DNA of 64,000 bases from contig NZ_CP020373.1 of NCBI RefSeq assembly GCF_003957745.1, positions 1,736,001-1,800,000 of the forward strand, given 5' to 3'. The notes under the pieces were generated by a model. It worked only from the letters and a program-made list of their open reading frames with translations, made no database searches and was not told the DNA's origin. The stretch comes from Shewanella khirikhana. GTDB taxonomy: Bacteria; Pseudomonadota; Gammaproteobacteria; Enterobacterales; Shewanellaceae. Below, piece by piece: positions 26,332-36,384 of the stretch (position 1 is its first letter; each line of letters starts with the position of its first letter). Both the position numbers and the translations under genes were made by a program.

Positions 26332-26583
26332 TTACACTGTGATATCTATGATGGTACCGATAGTCTCGTCGGCCGTTTCAATAACCTCGGCCGAGGCTTC
26401 TGCCTGATTAACCGACTGAGTGGCTTTCACCAGAGCATCGGTCTTGTCCGGCGCATCAGCCTTAAGCTCAGCGCTCTGCTGGGCAGGTTCGCTACGGGCG
26501 ACATCAATGGTTGCCTGGGTTAAACCGCTTTGCGCGCTGTTGAAGCCATTAACACCCGATACAGATGCAGGTGGGATTTGCAT
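26332..26583 (-). CDS. Small protein with flagellar-rod-like ends
   Basis: Protein of 83 residues with a good AAGGAGGGG ribosome site. The N-terminus (VSGVNGFNSAQSGLTQATIDVAR) and C-terminus (AEVIETADETIGTIIDITV) resemble small proteins I recall from Pseudomonas and Shewanella, which have amphipathic ends like those of flagellar rod and hook proteins; the middle is low complexity. The function is unknown. It is cotranscribed with, and placed before, the HERAH protein, which suggests a joint role. The similarity is from memory only. Confidence 0.7.
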   Translation of the reverse strand: MQIPPASVSGVNGFNSAQSGLTQATIDVARSEPAQQSAELKADAPDKTDALVKATQSVNQAEASAEVIETADETIGTIIDITV

Positions 26584-26685
26584 GGTCCCCTCCTTAACAG
26601 GTTTTGGTGATCGGGTTAATTATTGGCCAAAATGGCGGTAATTGCCAGTAAAAATGCACCCAGTCAAGGCCGAATGAGCGCCTAT

Positions 26686-27801
26686 TTACCACTGAGATTC
26701 CCAATCTTTCCACACAGGGTTCAGACCCCTTGATTTCAGCACGGCGGCGATTTGGGATGCGCTTCGGTCATCACTGATTTCAAACTGATCCAAATGGGTA
26801 TCCGGCTCTGAATAGCCCCCCGGCGACGTGGCACTGCCAGCGCTGGTTTGGGTGATCCCAAGGGCAAACAGATTGTCACGAAATTCAGGCCGTTCGCGGG
26901 TGGAAAGACTGATATCCAGCGCTTCATTAAACAGCCTGAAGGCGCAGATAAGCTGCACCAAGCCTTTATCACTTATCTCGGTTTTGGGCGCCACGCCGCC
27001 GGTGCAGGGCCTGAGCCTTGGCAGTGAAATACTGTAGCGGGTGCGCCAATATTTTCGCTCAAGATAATCAAGATGATAACCCATCAAAAGCGCATCCAGG
27101 CGCCAGTCATCGAGCCCCAGCAGTACCCCAAGGCCAATTTTGTCGACCCCAGCCAGCGCCAGTCTGTCGGGCGTATCCAGGCGCCAGACAAAATCCATTT
27201 TTTTGCCGCGGGTGTGATGCTCAGCGTAGGTCACGCGCTGATAGGTTTCCTGATAAATCATCACTGCATCAAGCCCGAGAGTTACCAGCTCGCGGTATTC
27301 AGGTTCACTGAGCGGCTGAACCTCCATCGCCACGTAGGAAAACGCGCGCTTTACCTCGGGCAACACCTTACGGAAATAGCCCATACCGACCTTGGTTTCA
27401 TGCTCGCCGGAGACCAGCAGCACTGAGTCATAGCCCATGGCCTTGATGGCGGCCATTTCGCGGGTAAGTTCGGTTTCATCAAGGGTCTTGCGCTTAATGC
27501 GGTTACTCATTGAAAAACCGCAGTAATCACACTCGTTTGCACACAGGTTGGATAAATATAGCGGCAGATACATACCCACACTGGCACCAAAGCGCTTACG
27601 GGTGAGCTGCATGCTTTTTTGTGCCATCTGCTCAAGATAAGGCTCGGCCGCAGGCGACAAGAGTGCCAGCAGCGCATTCAGGTTGCCCGCCGGTGCCCGC
27701 AGCGCCGCCTCCACATCCAGCGCTGTGGCCGAGTAGAGTTTAAGCCGCAAACTGTCGGGGTTCAGGCGCGCAAATGCCTCAGAGAAATAGCCCTGGCTCA
27801 T
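26686..27801 (-). CDS. thiH: 2-iminoacetate synthase ThiH
   Basis: Protein of 371 residues. It is a radical SAM enzyme that cleaves tyrosine to 2-iminoacetate (dehydroglycine) for thiazole formation. The cluster motif is CANECDYCGFS (CX3CX2C), preceded by MYLPLYLSNL, and a GGVAPKTEISDKGLVQL stretch near the C-terminus is typical. It overlaps thiG by 4 bases (ATGA), consistent with the ThiGH complex. It is the last gene of the thi operon. Use of ThiH rather than ThiO indicates the tyrosine-dependent route of facultative anaerobes. Confidence 0.96.
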   Translation of the reverse strand: MSQGYFSEAFARLNPDSLRLKLYSATALDVEAALRAPAGNLNALLALLSPAAEPYLEQMAQKSMQLTRKRFGASVGMYLPLYLSNLCANECDYCGFSMSNRIKRKTLDETELTREMAAIKAMGYDSVLLVSGEHETKVGMGYFRKVLPEVKRAFSYVAMEVQPLSEPEYRELVTLGLDAVMIYQETYQRVTYAEHHTRGKKMDFVWRLDTPDRLALAGVDKIGLGVLLGLDDWRLDALLMGYHLDYLERKYWRTRYSISLPRLRPCTGGVAPKTEISDKGLVQLICAFRLFNEALDISLSTRERPEFRDNLFALGITQTSAGSATSPGGYSEPDTHLDQFEISDDRSASQIAAVLKSRGLNPVWKDWESQW

Positions 27802-28613
27802 GACAGCTTTTCCGCCATGCCTGAACTTACCAAATCCGTGGCGGATGAGTCTGTATTTAAAAAGCCGGTCAGTGGGCTGGTTTCTTGGGCATGCAGGCTT
27901 TTACTGCCAAGCCCGGCCAAATAGGCTTCTCGGCCAATTTGCACCGCCAGCGCAAAGGCTCTTGCCATACGCACAGGGTCGGCACTCGAGGCAATGGCGG
28001 TATTAACCAGCACGGCATCGGCGCCAAGCTCCATCGCCTCACAGGCGTGGGAAGGCGCACCAATGCCCGCATCCACCACCACAGGAATGCTCGCCTGCTC
28101 AATGATGATTTTCAAAAACTCCCGGCTGACTAACCCCTGATTGGAGCCAATGGGGCTGCCAAGGGGCATGACCGCCGCGCAGCCAATCTCTTCCAGGCGT
28201 CGGCACAGCACAGGGTCAGCATGCACATAAGGCAGCACCTTAAAGCCCTGGCTCACCAGCTCTTTGGCGGCGGCAAAGGTTTCCATGGGATCTGGCATCA
28301 GATACTTGGGATCCGGGTGGATCTCAAGCTTCAGCCACTCTGTGCCCAGCATTTCCCTGGCAAGCGTAGCTGCGAATATCGCTTCTTTGGCATTGCGGGC
28401 ACCGGAGGTATTGGGCAATAGCCGAACGCCGCGCTCCAATAGCGGCGCCAGGATATCATCGCTGCCGGCTTTAAAATCCACCCGCTTCATGGCGAGGGTC
28501 ACCAGCTCACTGCCGCTGGCGGTAATGGCTTCCTGCATCAACTTACCCGAAGCAAACTTGCCTGTGCCGGTAAACAGCCTGGAGCCAAATTCCGTTTCTG
28601 CAATGTTCAGCAT
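27798..28613 (-). CDS. thiG: Thiazole synthase ThiG
   Basis: I place the start at the ATG of MLNIAETEFGSRLFTGTGKFAS, one base after the thiS stop, giving 271 residues. A 36-residue upstream extension in frame would run through thiS and lacks similarity. The TIM barrel shows LVTLAMKRVD (active-site Lys region), LPNTSGARNAKEA, LKLEIHPDPKYLMPDP, VVVDAGIGAPSHA and ELGADAVLVNTAIA. It condenses DXP, 2-iminoacetate and ThiS thiocarboxylate into the thiazole ring. The C-terminal tail is about 15 residues longer than in E. coli. Confidence 0.96.
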   Translation of the reverse strand: MLNIAETEFGSRLFTGTGKFASGKLMQEAITASGSELVTLAMKRVDFKAGSDDILAPLLERGVRLLPNTSGARNAKEAIFAATLAREMLGTEWLKLEIHPDPKYLMPDPMETFAAAKELVSQGFKVLPYVHADPVLCRRLEEIGCAAVMPLGSPIGSNQGLVSREFLKIIIEQASIPVVVDAGIGAPSHACEAMELGADAVLVNTAIASSADPVRMARAFALAVQIGREAYLAGLGSKSLHAQETSPLTGFLNTDSSATDLVSSGMAEKLS

Positions 28614-28614
28614 T

Positions 28615-28818
28615 TCAGCCTCCTGCCACTGCTGCAAAAAGTTCAACCGCATCATTGTGTTTAAGATGAATATGTTCCCAGCGATGCCGCGGTACCACTT
28701 CACCGTTGAGCACCAACGCAATATGGCTATCGCGCTCGCAGTGATGTTTAACCAAGCTGGCCAGATCCTGGCCGTCGTCTATTGGATGGGATTGTCCGTT
28801 AACACTGATACTCAGCAT
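28615..28818 (-). CDS. thiS: Sulfur carrier protein ThiS
   Basis: A 67-residue ubiquitin-like protein ending in Gly-Gly (FAAVAGG), the terminus that is adenylated by ThiF and converted to a thiocarboxylate. The start overlaps the end of thiF by 7 bases, and the stop is one base before thiG. The order thiF-thiS-thiG is standard. Confidence 0.95.
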   Translation of the reverse strand: MLSISVNGQSHPIDDGQDLASLVKHHCERDSHIALVLNGEVVPRHRWEHIHLKHNDAVELFAAVAGG

Positions 28819-29564
28819 GCCTTGCGCTCCTTGTCCTTACCGCAAACCGGGCAAAGGGGATCGGCAGGCACCCTGGCTTCATGCCAGCGAAAATGCCTGA
28901 AATCGAAACGTTGCAGGCGTCCAGCCTCGCAGGGAAATTGAAGCAGTTCATTCAAACAAAGTTGTGCCTGCATCGTGGCGACAATGGCCACAGCGGGCCC
29001 CATTACCCCGACAGAGGCGCAGTTTTGCGCCGAAGTGGTGCCTGGCGGGAACAGACACTGATAGCAGCCGCCTTCACCGGGCCGCTGCACAAACAACAGC
29101 CCGTCAAAACCGGCAATGGCGCCACTGATAAGCGTTTTGCCTTTTTTAGCGCAGTACGCGGAAATCAGATGTCGCGCCGCAAAGTTATCGGTGCAATCAA
29201 GCACCAGTCCGGCGTTGTCGAGCTGAGCTAACGTCTCACTGTTAAGCTCGCCGCACACAGATACCTTTAAGCCTGGTTCTCGGGACTGTAAGCGCGCGGC
29301 CGCGACCACAGCCTTGGTTTTGCCCAAATCAGCGTCGCAAAACAGCAGCTGGCGCGGCAGGTTTGAAAGCTCCACCCTATCGCCATCGAACAGTGACAAA
29401 TGCCCCACTCCCGCCGCAGCTAGCAGCATGGCCGCCTGACCGCCAAGGCCACCCACACCCACTATGGCCACGTGGGAGTTCCTTAATCTGAGCTGCCCGG
29501 CTTCGCCGCATTCCGGCAACAGAATTTGCCGCGAGTAGCGGATAAAGTCTTTATCAGCGAGCAT
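28812..29564 (-). CDS. thiF: ThiS adenylyltransferase ThiF (HesA/MoeB/ThiF family)
   Basis: I chose the ATG of MLADKDFIRYSRQILLPECG (250 residues) because GGGAGAAG lies just upstream; an in-frame ATG six codons earlier lacks such a site. The nucleotide-binding motif is VAIVGVGGLGGQAAMLLAAAGVG, and the RYSRQ and LDCTDNFAARHLISAYC blocks are E1-like. The CLFPPG segment and the CPVC near the C-terminus match MoeB/ThiF zinc and cysteine sites. It adenylates the ThiS C-terminus. The gene overlaps thiDE by 11 bp. Confidence 0.95.
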   Translation of the reverse strand: MLADKDFIRYSRQILLPECGEAGQLRLRNSHVAIVGVGGLGGQAAMLLAAAGVGHLSLFDGDRVELSNLPRQLLFCDADLGKTKAVVAAARLQSREPGLKVSVCGELNSETLAQLDNAGLVLDCTDNFAARHLISAYCAKKGKTLISGAIAGFDGLLFVQRPGEGGCYQCLFPPGTTSAQNCASVGVMGPAVAIVATMQAQLCLNELLQFPCEAGRLQRFDFRHFRWHEARVPADPLCPVCGKDKERKAC

Positions 29565-31158
29565 TCCGCTTCTCCCAGGCATCAGCGAGTGCGCGAAAGG
29601 CCGCCGCCGGTTCGCTTGCTTCGGTCACAGCACGCACCACGGCAATGCTGTCCACGCCTGTAGCAGCGACCTTGGGTAAATTACCCGCCTCTATGCCGCC
29701 AATCGCCACGGTTGGCACAGCGGTGCTGACAATCTTCGCGAGCAGTGCCAGCGTCTCCAGCCCCTGTGGTTTGGAAGGCATTTCCTTGGTGGTAGTGGGA
29801 AAAATATGCCCAAGGGCGAGGTAGCTCGGGTTAAGCTCAAGCGCCAGCAAAGCCTCAAACAGCCCGTGACTCGACAGCCCAAGGGCCATGCCAGCTTCAG
29901 CGATGGCATCCAGCGGCACAGTTTCTATATCTTCCTGCCCAAGATGCACCCCAAAAGCGCCATGGCTGATGGCAAGGCGCCAATGGTCATTGATAAACAC
30001 GCGCGCCTTATGCTGCCTGCCAAGGGCAATGGCGCGGATGATGTCCGCTTCTGCTGCGCTGCCCGGGCTAATCTCGCCCTTGATGCGCAGCTGAATGGTG
30101 TTGGCACCGGCCTCAAGCAATGCTTCAAGCATATCGATATCGGCCACCACGGGATAAACGCCCACATCACGCCCAAGGCGGGTAAACGCCTTGGTTGGCA
30201 ACCTGTGACTGCGGCTCTCATGCAAACGATGAATCGATGCCATAGCGGCAAGTGACTCAGGCATGCCGGTTCGGGCCAGTGGCCCGGGGCCTGCACCTAC
30301 AGCACTTGCTTGCCTGAGCCCCTCAAATACATAGGCTTTGGCCAGCAGCACCGCATCGGGCAGCACCAACCCTTTGGCGACAAAGGCGGCAATGGCACTT
30401 GAAAGCGTGCAGCCGCTGCCGTGATTGTGCACAGTCGCGACTCGCTCACCGCTGAGCCAAAATCCTTGACGCCTGTGGAGCGGCGAAATGGTAGCGATAT
30501 CACCCAGCAGCAACAGATCCCTGGCATTCGACTGCTGCCAGGGGCAATCACCGCCTTTGGCAAGCACGCTGCCGCCAAAGCGGCGCCACAGTCTGTCGGC
30601 GGCAATTGCCAGGGCATCATCATCTGCCAGCAACTTGCCGGTCAGACGCGACAGCTCCGCCTTGTTGGGGGTGATAAGGCTGATTTTTCCGGCAAAGGGA
30701 CTGAAATCGAGCCCGCTGACAGACGCTGCTCCTTGAGAGCACGATGCCGCCTGCTGCAACTCGTCACCGCAGGAGGCCACCATCACAGGGTCAAGAATAA
30801 CCGGCACGCCCGGCAGATTATCGCCAAGCCAGTGCGCCAGAAGCTCAAGCTGCGCCTGATTGGCGATAAGGCCGATTTTCACCGCAGCCGGGTACAAATC
30901 TGCCTTCAATGCCTCAAGCTGAGCCGCAAGCATGGCCGGGCTTACCGGCTCGACCGCCATCACCGCCACCGAGTTTTGCGCTGTGATGGCGGTTATCACG
31001 CTGCAGCCATGGCAGCCAAGGTCATGCAACGTCAGCAAGTCGGCCTGAATACCTGCGCCGCCGCCACTGTCGGAGCCAGCGATGGTCCAGACCACTGGCC
31101 TTGCCGCCAGTTCGCTTTCATTCAAGGGATTTGCAGCCATAGCCTTGCCCTCGCCCAT
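29554..31158 (-). CDS. thiDE: Bifunctional HMP-P kinase / thiamine-phosphate synthase (ThiD-ThiE fusion)
   Basis: Protein of 534 residues with two domains. Residues about 20-290 are ThiD: WTIAGSDSGGGAGIQADLLTLHDLGCHGCSVITAITAQN and the C-terminal GSGCTLSSAIAAFVAKG kinase loop. Residues about 320-525 are ThiE: YPVVADIDMLEALLEAGANTIQLRIK, VFINDHWRLAISHGAFGVHLGQED and VAIGGIEAGN. The fusion phosphorylates HMP-P and joins the pyrophosphate to thiazole phosphate. The ATG directly follows the thiC stop, with AGGAAC in the end of thiC. Fusion of the two steps in one chain is known in several gammaproteobacteria. Confidence 0.95.
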   Translation of the reverse strand: MGEGKAMAANPLNESELAARPVVWTIAGSDSGGGAGIQADLLTLHDLGCHGCSVITAITAQNSVAVMAVEPVSPAMLAAQLEALKADLYPAAVKIGLIANQAQLELLAHWLGDNLPGVPVILDPVMVASCGDELQQAASCSQGAASVSGLDFSPFAGKISLITPNKAELSRLTGKLLADDDALAIAADRLWRRFGGSVLAKGGDCPWQQSNARDLLLLGDIATISPLHRRQGFWLSGERVATVHNHGSGCTLSSAIAAFVAKGLVLPDAVLLAKAYVFEGLRQASAVGAGPGPLARTGMPESLAAMASIHRLHESRSHRLPTKAFTRLGRDVGVYPVVADIDMLEALLEAGANTIQLRIKGEISPGSAAEADIIRAIALGRQHKARVFINDHWRLAISHGAFGVHLGQEDIETVPLDAIAEAGMALGLSSHGLFEALLALELNPSYLALGHIFPTTTKEMPSKPQGLETLALLAKIVSTAVPTVAIGGIEAGNLPKVAATGVDSIAVVRAVTEASEPAAAFRALADAWEKRNAR

Positions 31159-33171
<2,013 letters not shown>

Positions 33172-33452
33172 CAGCAATCTCACTTTTGGTTTCAAAATGG
33201 AGTTGCTTGTCGGGGGAGAAAATTGAGCAGTTGAATCAGCGGCGACGACAGTTTTTGCAGTGTTTTCAGCGCTGTCTGGCGTCTCATTCACCCCGGTTGC
33301 CTGGCACACTCTCGGCATTTTTTGCTGAGTTTTTGCGTTGCTGGCCACTTGGTCATCAGTTTGCGGTGGGCTTTCGCCTCATTTTCCCGCTTATCTTCCG
33401 GTTTATCTTCCGGCTTAGGCTGCTGACACTAACTGGGGTGGATTTGATGCTT
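33172..33452 (-). other. Long leader between TPP riboswitch and thiC
   Basis: A leader of about 280 nt with no clear intrinsic terminator. It holds a short direct repeat (CGGAAGATAA, twice in a row) near 33395-33420 and an open frame continuous with thiC from 33348. The expression platform therefore probably acts at a distance or through Rho, or the thiC protein starts further upstream than annotated here. Confidence 0.5.
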
Positions 33453-33535
33453 GTTTCCTTCGCAGGTTCTAACCTGATCAGGTTCAACGGATCCCGAATA
33501 AACGGTCTCAGCCCTAAGGCACTCCGACAAGTGCT
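33453..33535 (-). promoter_or_regulatory. TPP riboswitch (THI element)
   Basis: Read leftward, the RNA carries the conserved THI-box pieces in order: GGAGTGCC near the 5' end, GGGCTGAGA, GGATCC, then TTGAACCTGATCAGGTTAGA and the closing CCTGCGAAGGAAACAAG. CTGAGA and the AACCTGAT...GGTTA segment are the thiamine-pyrophosphate sensing core. It begins next to a good promoter and lies about 280 nt upstream of the thiC start chosen here. Confidence 0.95.
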
Positions 33536-33538
33536 GGC

Positions 33539-33568
33539 AGTATAGGCTTAAGCGAAGGCCAATGACAA
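33539..33568 (-). promoter_or_regulatory. Promoter of the thi operon
   Basis: Read leftward: TTGTCA, 18 bases, TATACT. Transcription would start immediately before the TPP riboswitch. Confidence 0.6.
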
Positions 33569-33667
33569 TAGCCACGAATGGGAAATTTATTCACAAAAGC
33601 AATGAGGCATTAATTACCTTTATTTCAACAAGATTAGTCAATTTGAAGTCATTAGGATGAAAATAGT

Positions 33668-34981
33668 TCAACGCAAATCCTGCTTGCCCATCAATGCAAG
33701 GTACTTGTTGATACCTTCCTTGAGGGCCTTTTTTACCCTGTCCTCACCACAGCGAAATGGAAAACCCAGGTTTTCGGCATGGGGATTAATGGGCGTTGGC
33801 ACCTTCACCACCCGGTAGCAGGTATCGCCGGATTTCACGATACGGTTGGGATCTATGTCGGAATCCAGGGTGTTGGGTTTATAGAAATCATCGGCGCTTG
33901 GTACCAGCAGCACTTCCATCTCGGGCAGAAGCTCTGACATGCCACGCCCCGCCGCATTCATGTGAACGGTCTGCTCGTCGGCGTAACTCTGCGATAAGGC
34001 ATTCAACGCCTGAGCGTTTTGGCGCGCCATAAAACGGCTGGCGGGAGTCGAGAAATCAAGCTGACTCTGCTCAGATGGTGCGGGCGTCTCTATCGGCGGC
34101 AGAGATTCCCGCCGAGCCTGCTGCGCCGGTTCAGCTATAGGCTGTGCTGGGGGCGGTTCATCTTTGATAGGGGCAGGCTCTTTTGGTGCTGTAGCCAAGG
34201 TTGGCTCGACAGGCGTTTTTTGCTCGTTCACTTGCTCACGCTCAACCTGTTCGGGTTCGGGTTCGGGTTCGGATTGAGGTTTGACTGCAGCGAGCTCCGA
34301 TGGATTCGCCTCTGGCGGCTGTTCAATTGGCTGTTTTGGCGCGCTGAACACCAAATAGGATTGCAACGCCTTGGGCTGGTTGGCGCGCTCATCCAGCGCC
34401 GCGCTTAATGAACCCAGCTGCGGTGCCAACTGCCAGGCAAGCAGCCCCAAAACGGCAAGGTGCACCAGGGTAACGGGCAGCAGCAATTTAAGCGGCAGTG
34501 TCTGCCTAACGTCGATTCTGTCGCGCTCCTGGGTTTTATCTTGCTGTGCAGTTTGTTCTTGTTTTACGGTTTCTTCTTGTTCAACAGTTTCTTGCCGCGC
34601 CCCGGCATCCTGTCGCGTAAAAGCCGTGAAAGCAGGAACCACTATAGAGCCGCTGTTATGGTCAGTGCGCTCAATGCCAAGGTTAAGATTGTCACCGCCT
34701 CGGGCAGGCAAAACGGGGGCAGCCAGGTGCAGCGGAGATACATCCTTCGGGGTTCGAGTGGCAAACAAGCTCAGCGAAGCCACGTAGCCATCATCCTGCC
34801 TGTCGTGCCGATGGGCATGGATAGGCTGCGGCGCAGGTGCCAAGGAGCAGCCCGATCCGTTCGATTTATCCTCTTCAGCACATGCTTCGTGGCCACCGGA
34901 TTGAATGCACGGATCCTGCATACCCGGTGTTTTCAATTGGGGATTGCGGCTGGAGTCATTGCTGTTACTGCTGTTGGTCAA
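33668..34981 (-). CDS. Single-pass membrane protein with proline-rich, TonB-like periplasmic linker
   Basis: Protein of 437 residues that I do not recognise. Residues 1-160 are polar and probably cytoplasmic, ending in a Gln/Glu repeat region. One membrane helix spans 163-187 (PLKLLLPVTLVHLAVLGLLAWQL), followed by a Pro/Glu/Gln-rich linker (about 215-300, including EPEPEPEQ). A compact C-terminal domain (about 310-437) contains MNAAGRGMSELLPEMEVLLVPSADDFY and SGDTCYRVVKVPTP, with two Cys residues (GDTCYR, FRCGED) that could pair. The layout resembles TonB/TolA-type spanning proteins, but the C-terminal domain is not TonB. It starts with TTG behind AAAGGAAAGG; the next in-frame ATG is 20 codons in. 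Confidence 0.7.
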   Translation of the reverse strand: MTNSSNSNDSSRNPQLKTPGMQDPCIQSGGHEACAEEDKSNGSGCSLAPAPQPIHAHRHDRQDDGYVASLSLFATRTPKDVSPLHLAAPVLPARGGDNLNLGIERTDHNSGSIVVPAFTAFTRQDAGARQETVEQEETVKQEQTAQQDKTQERDRIDVRQTLPLKLLLPVTLVHLAVLGLLAWQLAPQLGSLSAALDERANQPKALQSYLVFSAPKQPIEQPPEANPSELAAVKPQSEPEPEPEQVEREQVNEQKTPVEPTLATAPKEPAPIKDEPPPAQPIAEPAQQARRESLPPIETPAPSEQSQLDFSTPASRFMARQNAQALNALSQSYADEQTVHMNAAGRGMSELLPEMEVLLVPSADDFYKPNTLDSDIDPNRIVKSGDTCYRVVKVPTPINPHAENLGFPFRCGEDRVKKALKEGINKYLALMGKQDLR

Positions 34982-35488
34982 ACGCCTTTCCTTTTCCCTG
35001 GGCTCTTGCGTGAGCTTTTCCCTGATTTTCTGGCCTTTTGGCTGGGCTCGGTTTTGCTTTATTTGTGCTGGGGGCTTAGGTTCCTTCTCGAGCTTCGAGC
35101 TTCAGCCTTCAGTACACCTGAGACTGTGAACTGTGCCCAGAGTCCGGTGCCAATGTCGTTTCTTTTGCCCTGGAACCATTAGCTGAACTTACCAAGCGAA
35201 CTAAATTGCAGCGCCTGATAATTCACCCGCTTAAAGCCGCCATTAACCATATCGCTATTGGAACAGAGCCAAGCTGCAAAAGTTCCTGATTGGTTATCAT
35301 CTCGCGCAGCCTGCTGCCTATCTTAAAGGGGGAAGATTTTGCCTTGCCCAAAAGCACCTAATTCAATACATTGATTTAAAACAGATAAAAATATTTAAGC
35401 GTACACTTGTACTCTTTTTTGTGGTGTTTGCAGAAAGTGAATGTTAGATTAACGACTCTAATGCCAAGCCCTATCCCAAGAGTTCATC
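34982..35488. other. Divergent intergenic region
   Basis: No gene is supported here. The left part is pyrimidine-rich and carries the ribosome site of the leftward gene. From about 35340 to 35450 it becomes strongly A/T-rich with AAAATATTTAAG and the short inverted repeat GTACACTTGTAC (35401-35412), and would hold the promoter of the hemolysin III family gene. Confidence 0.4.
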
Positions 35489-36220
35489 ATGCCGTCAATG
35501 CAAGCCAGCAGCGTATCAGATCCTGCTCCCGTTAATGCTCCGAAAAATGCCTCCTCGGATGCTTATGGCAACGCCAGCCAAGCCGCTTATTGCGAGCGGG
35601 AAGAACTGGCCAACACCTTAAGCCACGGCATTGGCGTGCTGGCGGCGCTGCTTGGCACAGCGGCCATGTTGTATGACAGCATCGGCCATTTGAGTTTGCT
35701 GCAAACCTTCGGCGTTGGCCTTTATGGCCTGAGTATGGTGCTGCTGTTTGCCTGCTCTACCGCCTATCACTGGGCCAAATCACCTGCACTTAAGCGCAAA
35801 CTCAAACTGTTTGACCACTGCGCCATTTATCTTTTGATTGCCGGAACTTACACACCGTTTGTACTCATTACCCTGGAAGGCGTCGGTGTCGATTGGGTAC
35901 TGGCTGCCATCTGGTTACTTGCGCTTGGCGGTATTGGATTCAAGCTTTTGTTTTTACATCGCTTTAAAGCATTCAGCCTGGTGCTGTACCTTGCAATGGG
36001 CTGGTTGTGTGTGGCGGTGCTCGACAAGATGATCGCCGGCATGACCGACACTGGCTTTACTCTGCTGCTCACCGGCGGCCTGTTTTACAGCCTGGGGGTG
36101 GTGTTTTATGCGGTTAAACGCATTCCCTTTAACCATGCCATTTGGCACCTGTTTGTGCTTGGCGGCGCCATCAGTCACTTCCTGTGCATTTACCTCACGG
36201 TGATCCCCAAGGGCCAGTAA
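35489..36220 (+). CDS. trhA: Hemolysin III family membrane protein (PAQR superfamily)
   Basis: Protein of 243 residues. A polar N-terminus of about 45 residues precedes seven membrane helices. Family motifs: REELANTLSHGIGVLAALLG, STAYHWAKSPALKRKLKLFDHCAIYLLIAGTYTPF and the C-terminal NHAIWHLFVLGGAISHFLCIY, with the histidines and aspartate of the presumed metal site (S-H...D-H...H-x-x-x-H). Members have been tied to membrane fluidity or energetics homeostasis; the hemolysin name is historical. It appears monocistronic. The start at 35489 lacks a clear Shine-Dalgarno, and an ATG three codons on is an alternative. Confidence 0.9.
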   Translation: MPSMQASSVSDPAPVNAPKNASSDAYGNASQAAYCEREELANTLSHGIGVLAALLGTAAMLYDSIGHLSLLQTFGVGLYGLSMVLLFACSTAYHWAKSPALKRKLKLFDHCAIYLLIAGTYTPFVLITLEGVGVDWVLAAIWLLALGGIGFKLLFLHRFKAFSLVLYLAMGWLCVAVLDKMIAGMTDTGFTLLLTGGLFYSLGVVFYAVKRIPFNHAIWHLFVLGGAISHFLCIYLTVIPKGQ

Positions 36221-36384
36221 GCAAAGGTTAAAGTACCAAATGGCATAAAAACTGAGACGCAAATGCAGTTCCTCTTCATGCCAGTGGTTTGCCAAACACC
36301 TATACTCGCCAGCCTGTTGTTCACCGGTGTGCTAGCTGATAAAGGTACTCTGTTGGCGCCCAGCTGCTCTGTGGGCGCTCAGTG

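Noticed and set aside
34460..35182. Rightward frame of 240 codons with hydrophobic stretches
   Set aside because: It is mostly antisense to the 437-residue membrane protein gene, its hydrophobicity mirrors the opposite strand, and no start signal is present.
36356..36378. Hairpin GCGCCCA-N9-TGGGCGC after dnaE2
   Set aside because: A 7-bp stem but no T-run in either direction, so not called as an intrinsic terminator.
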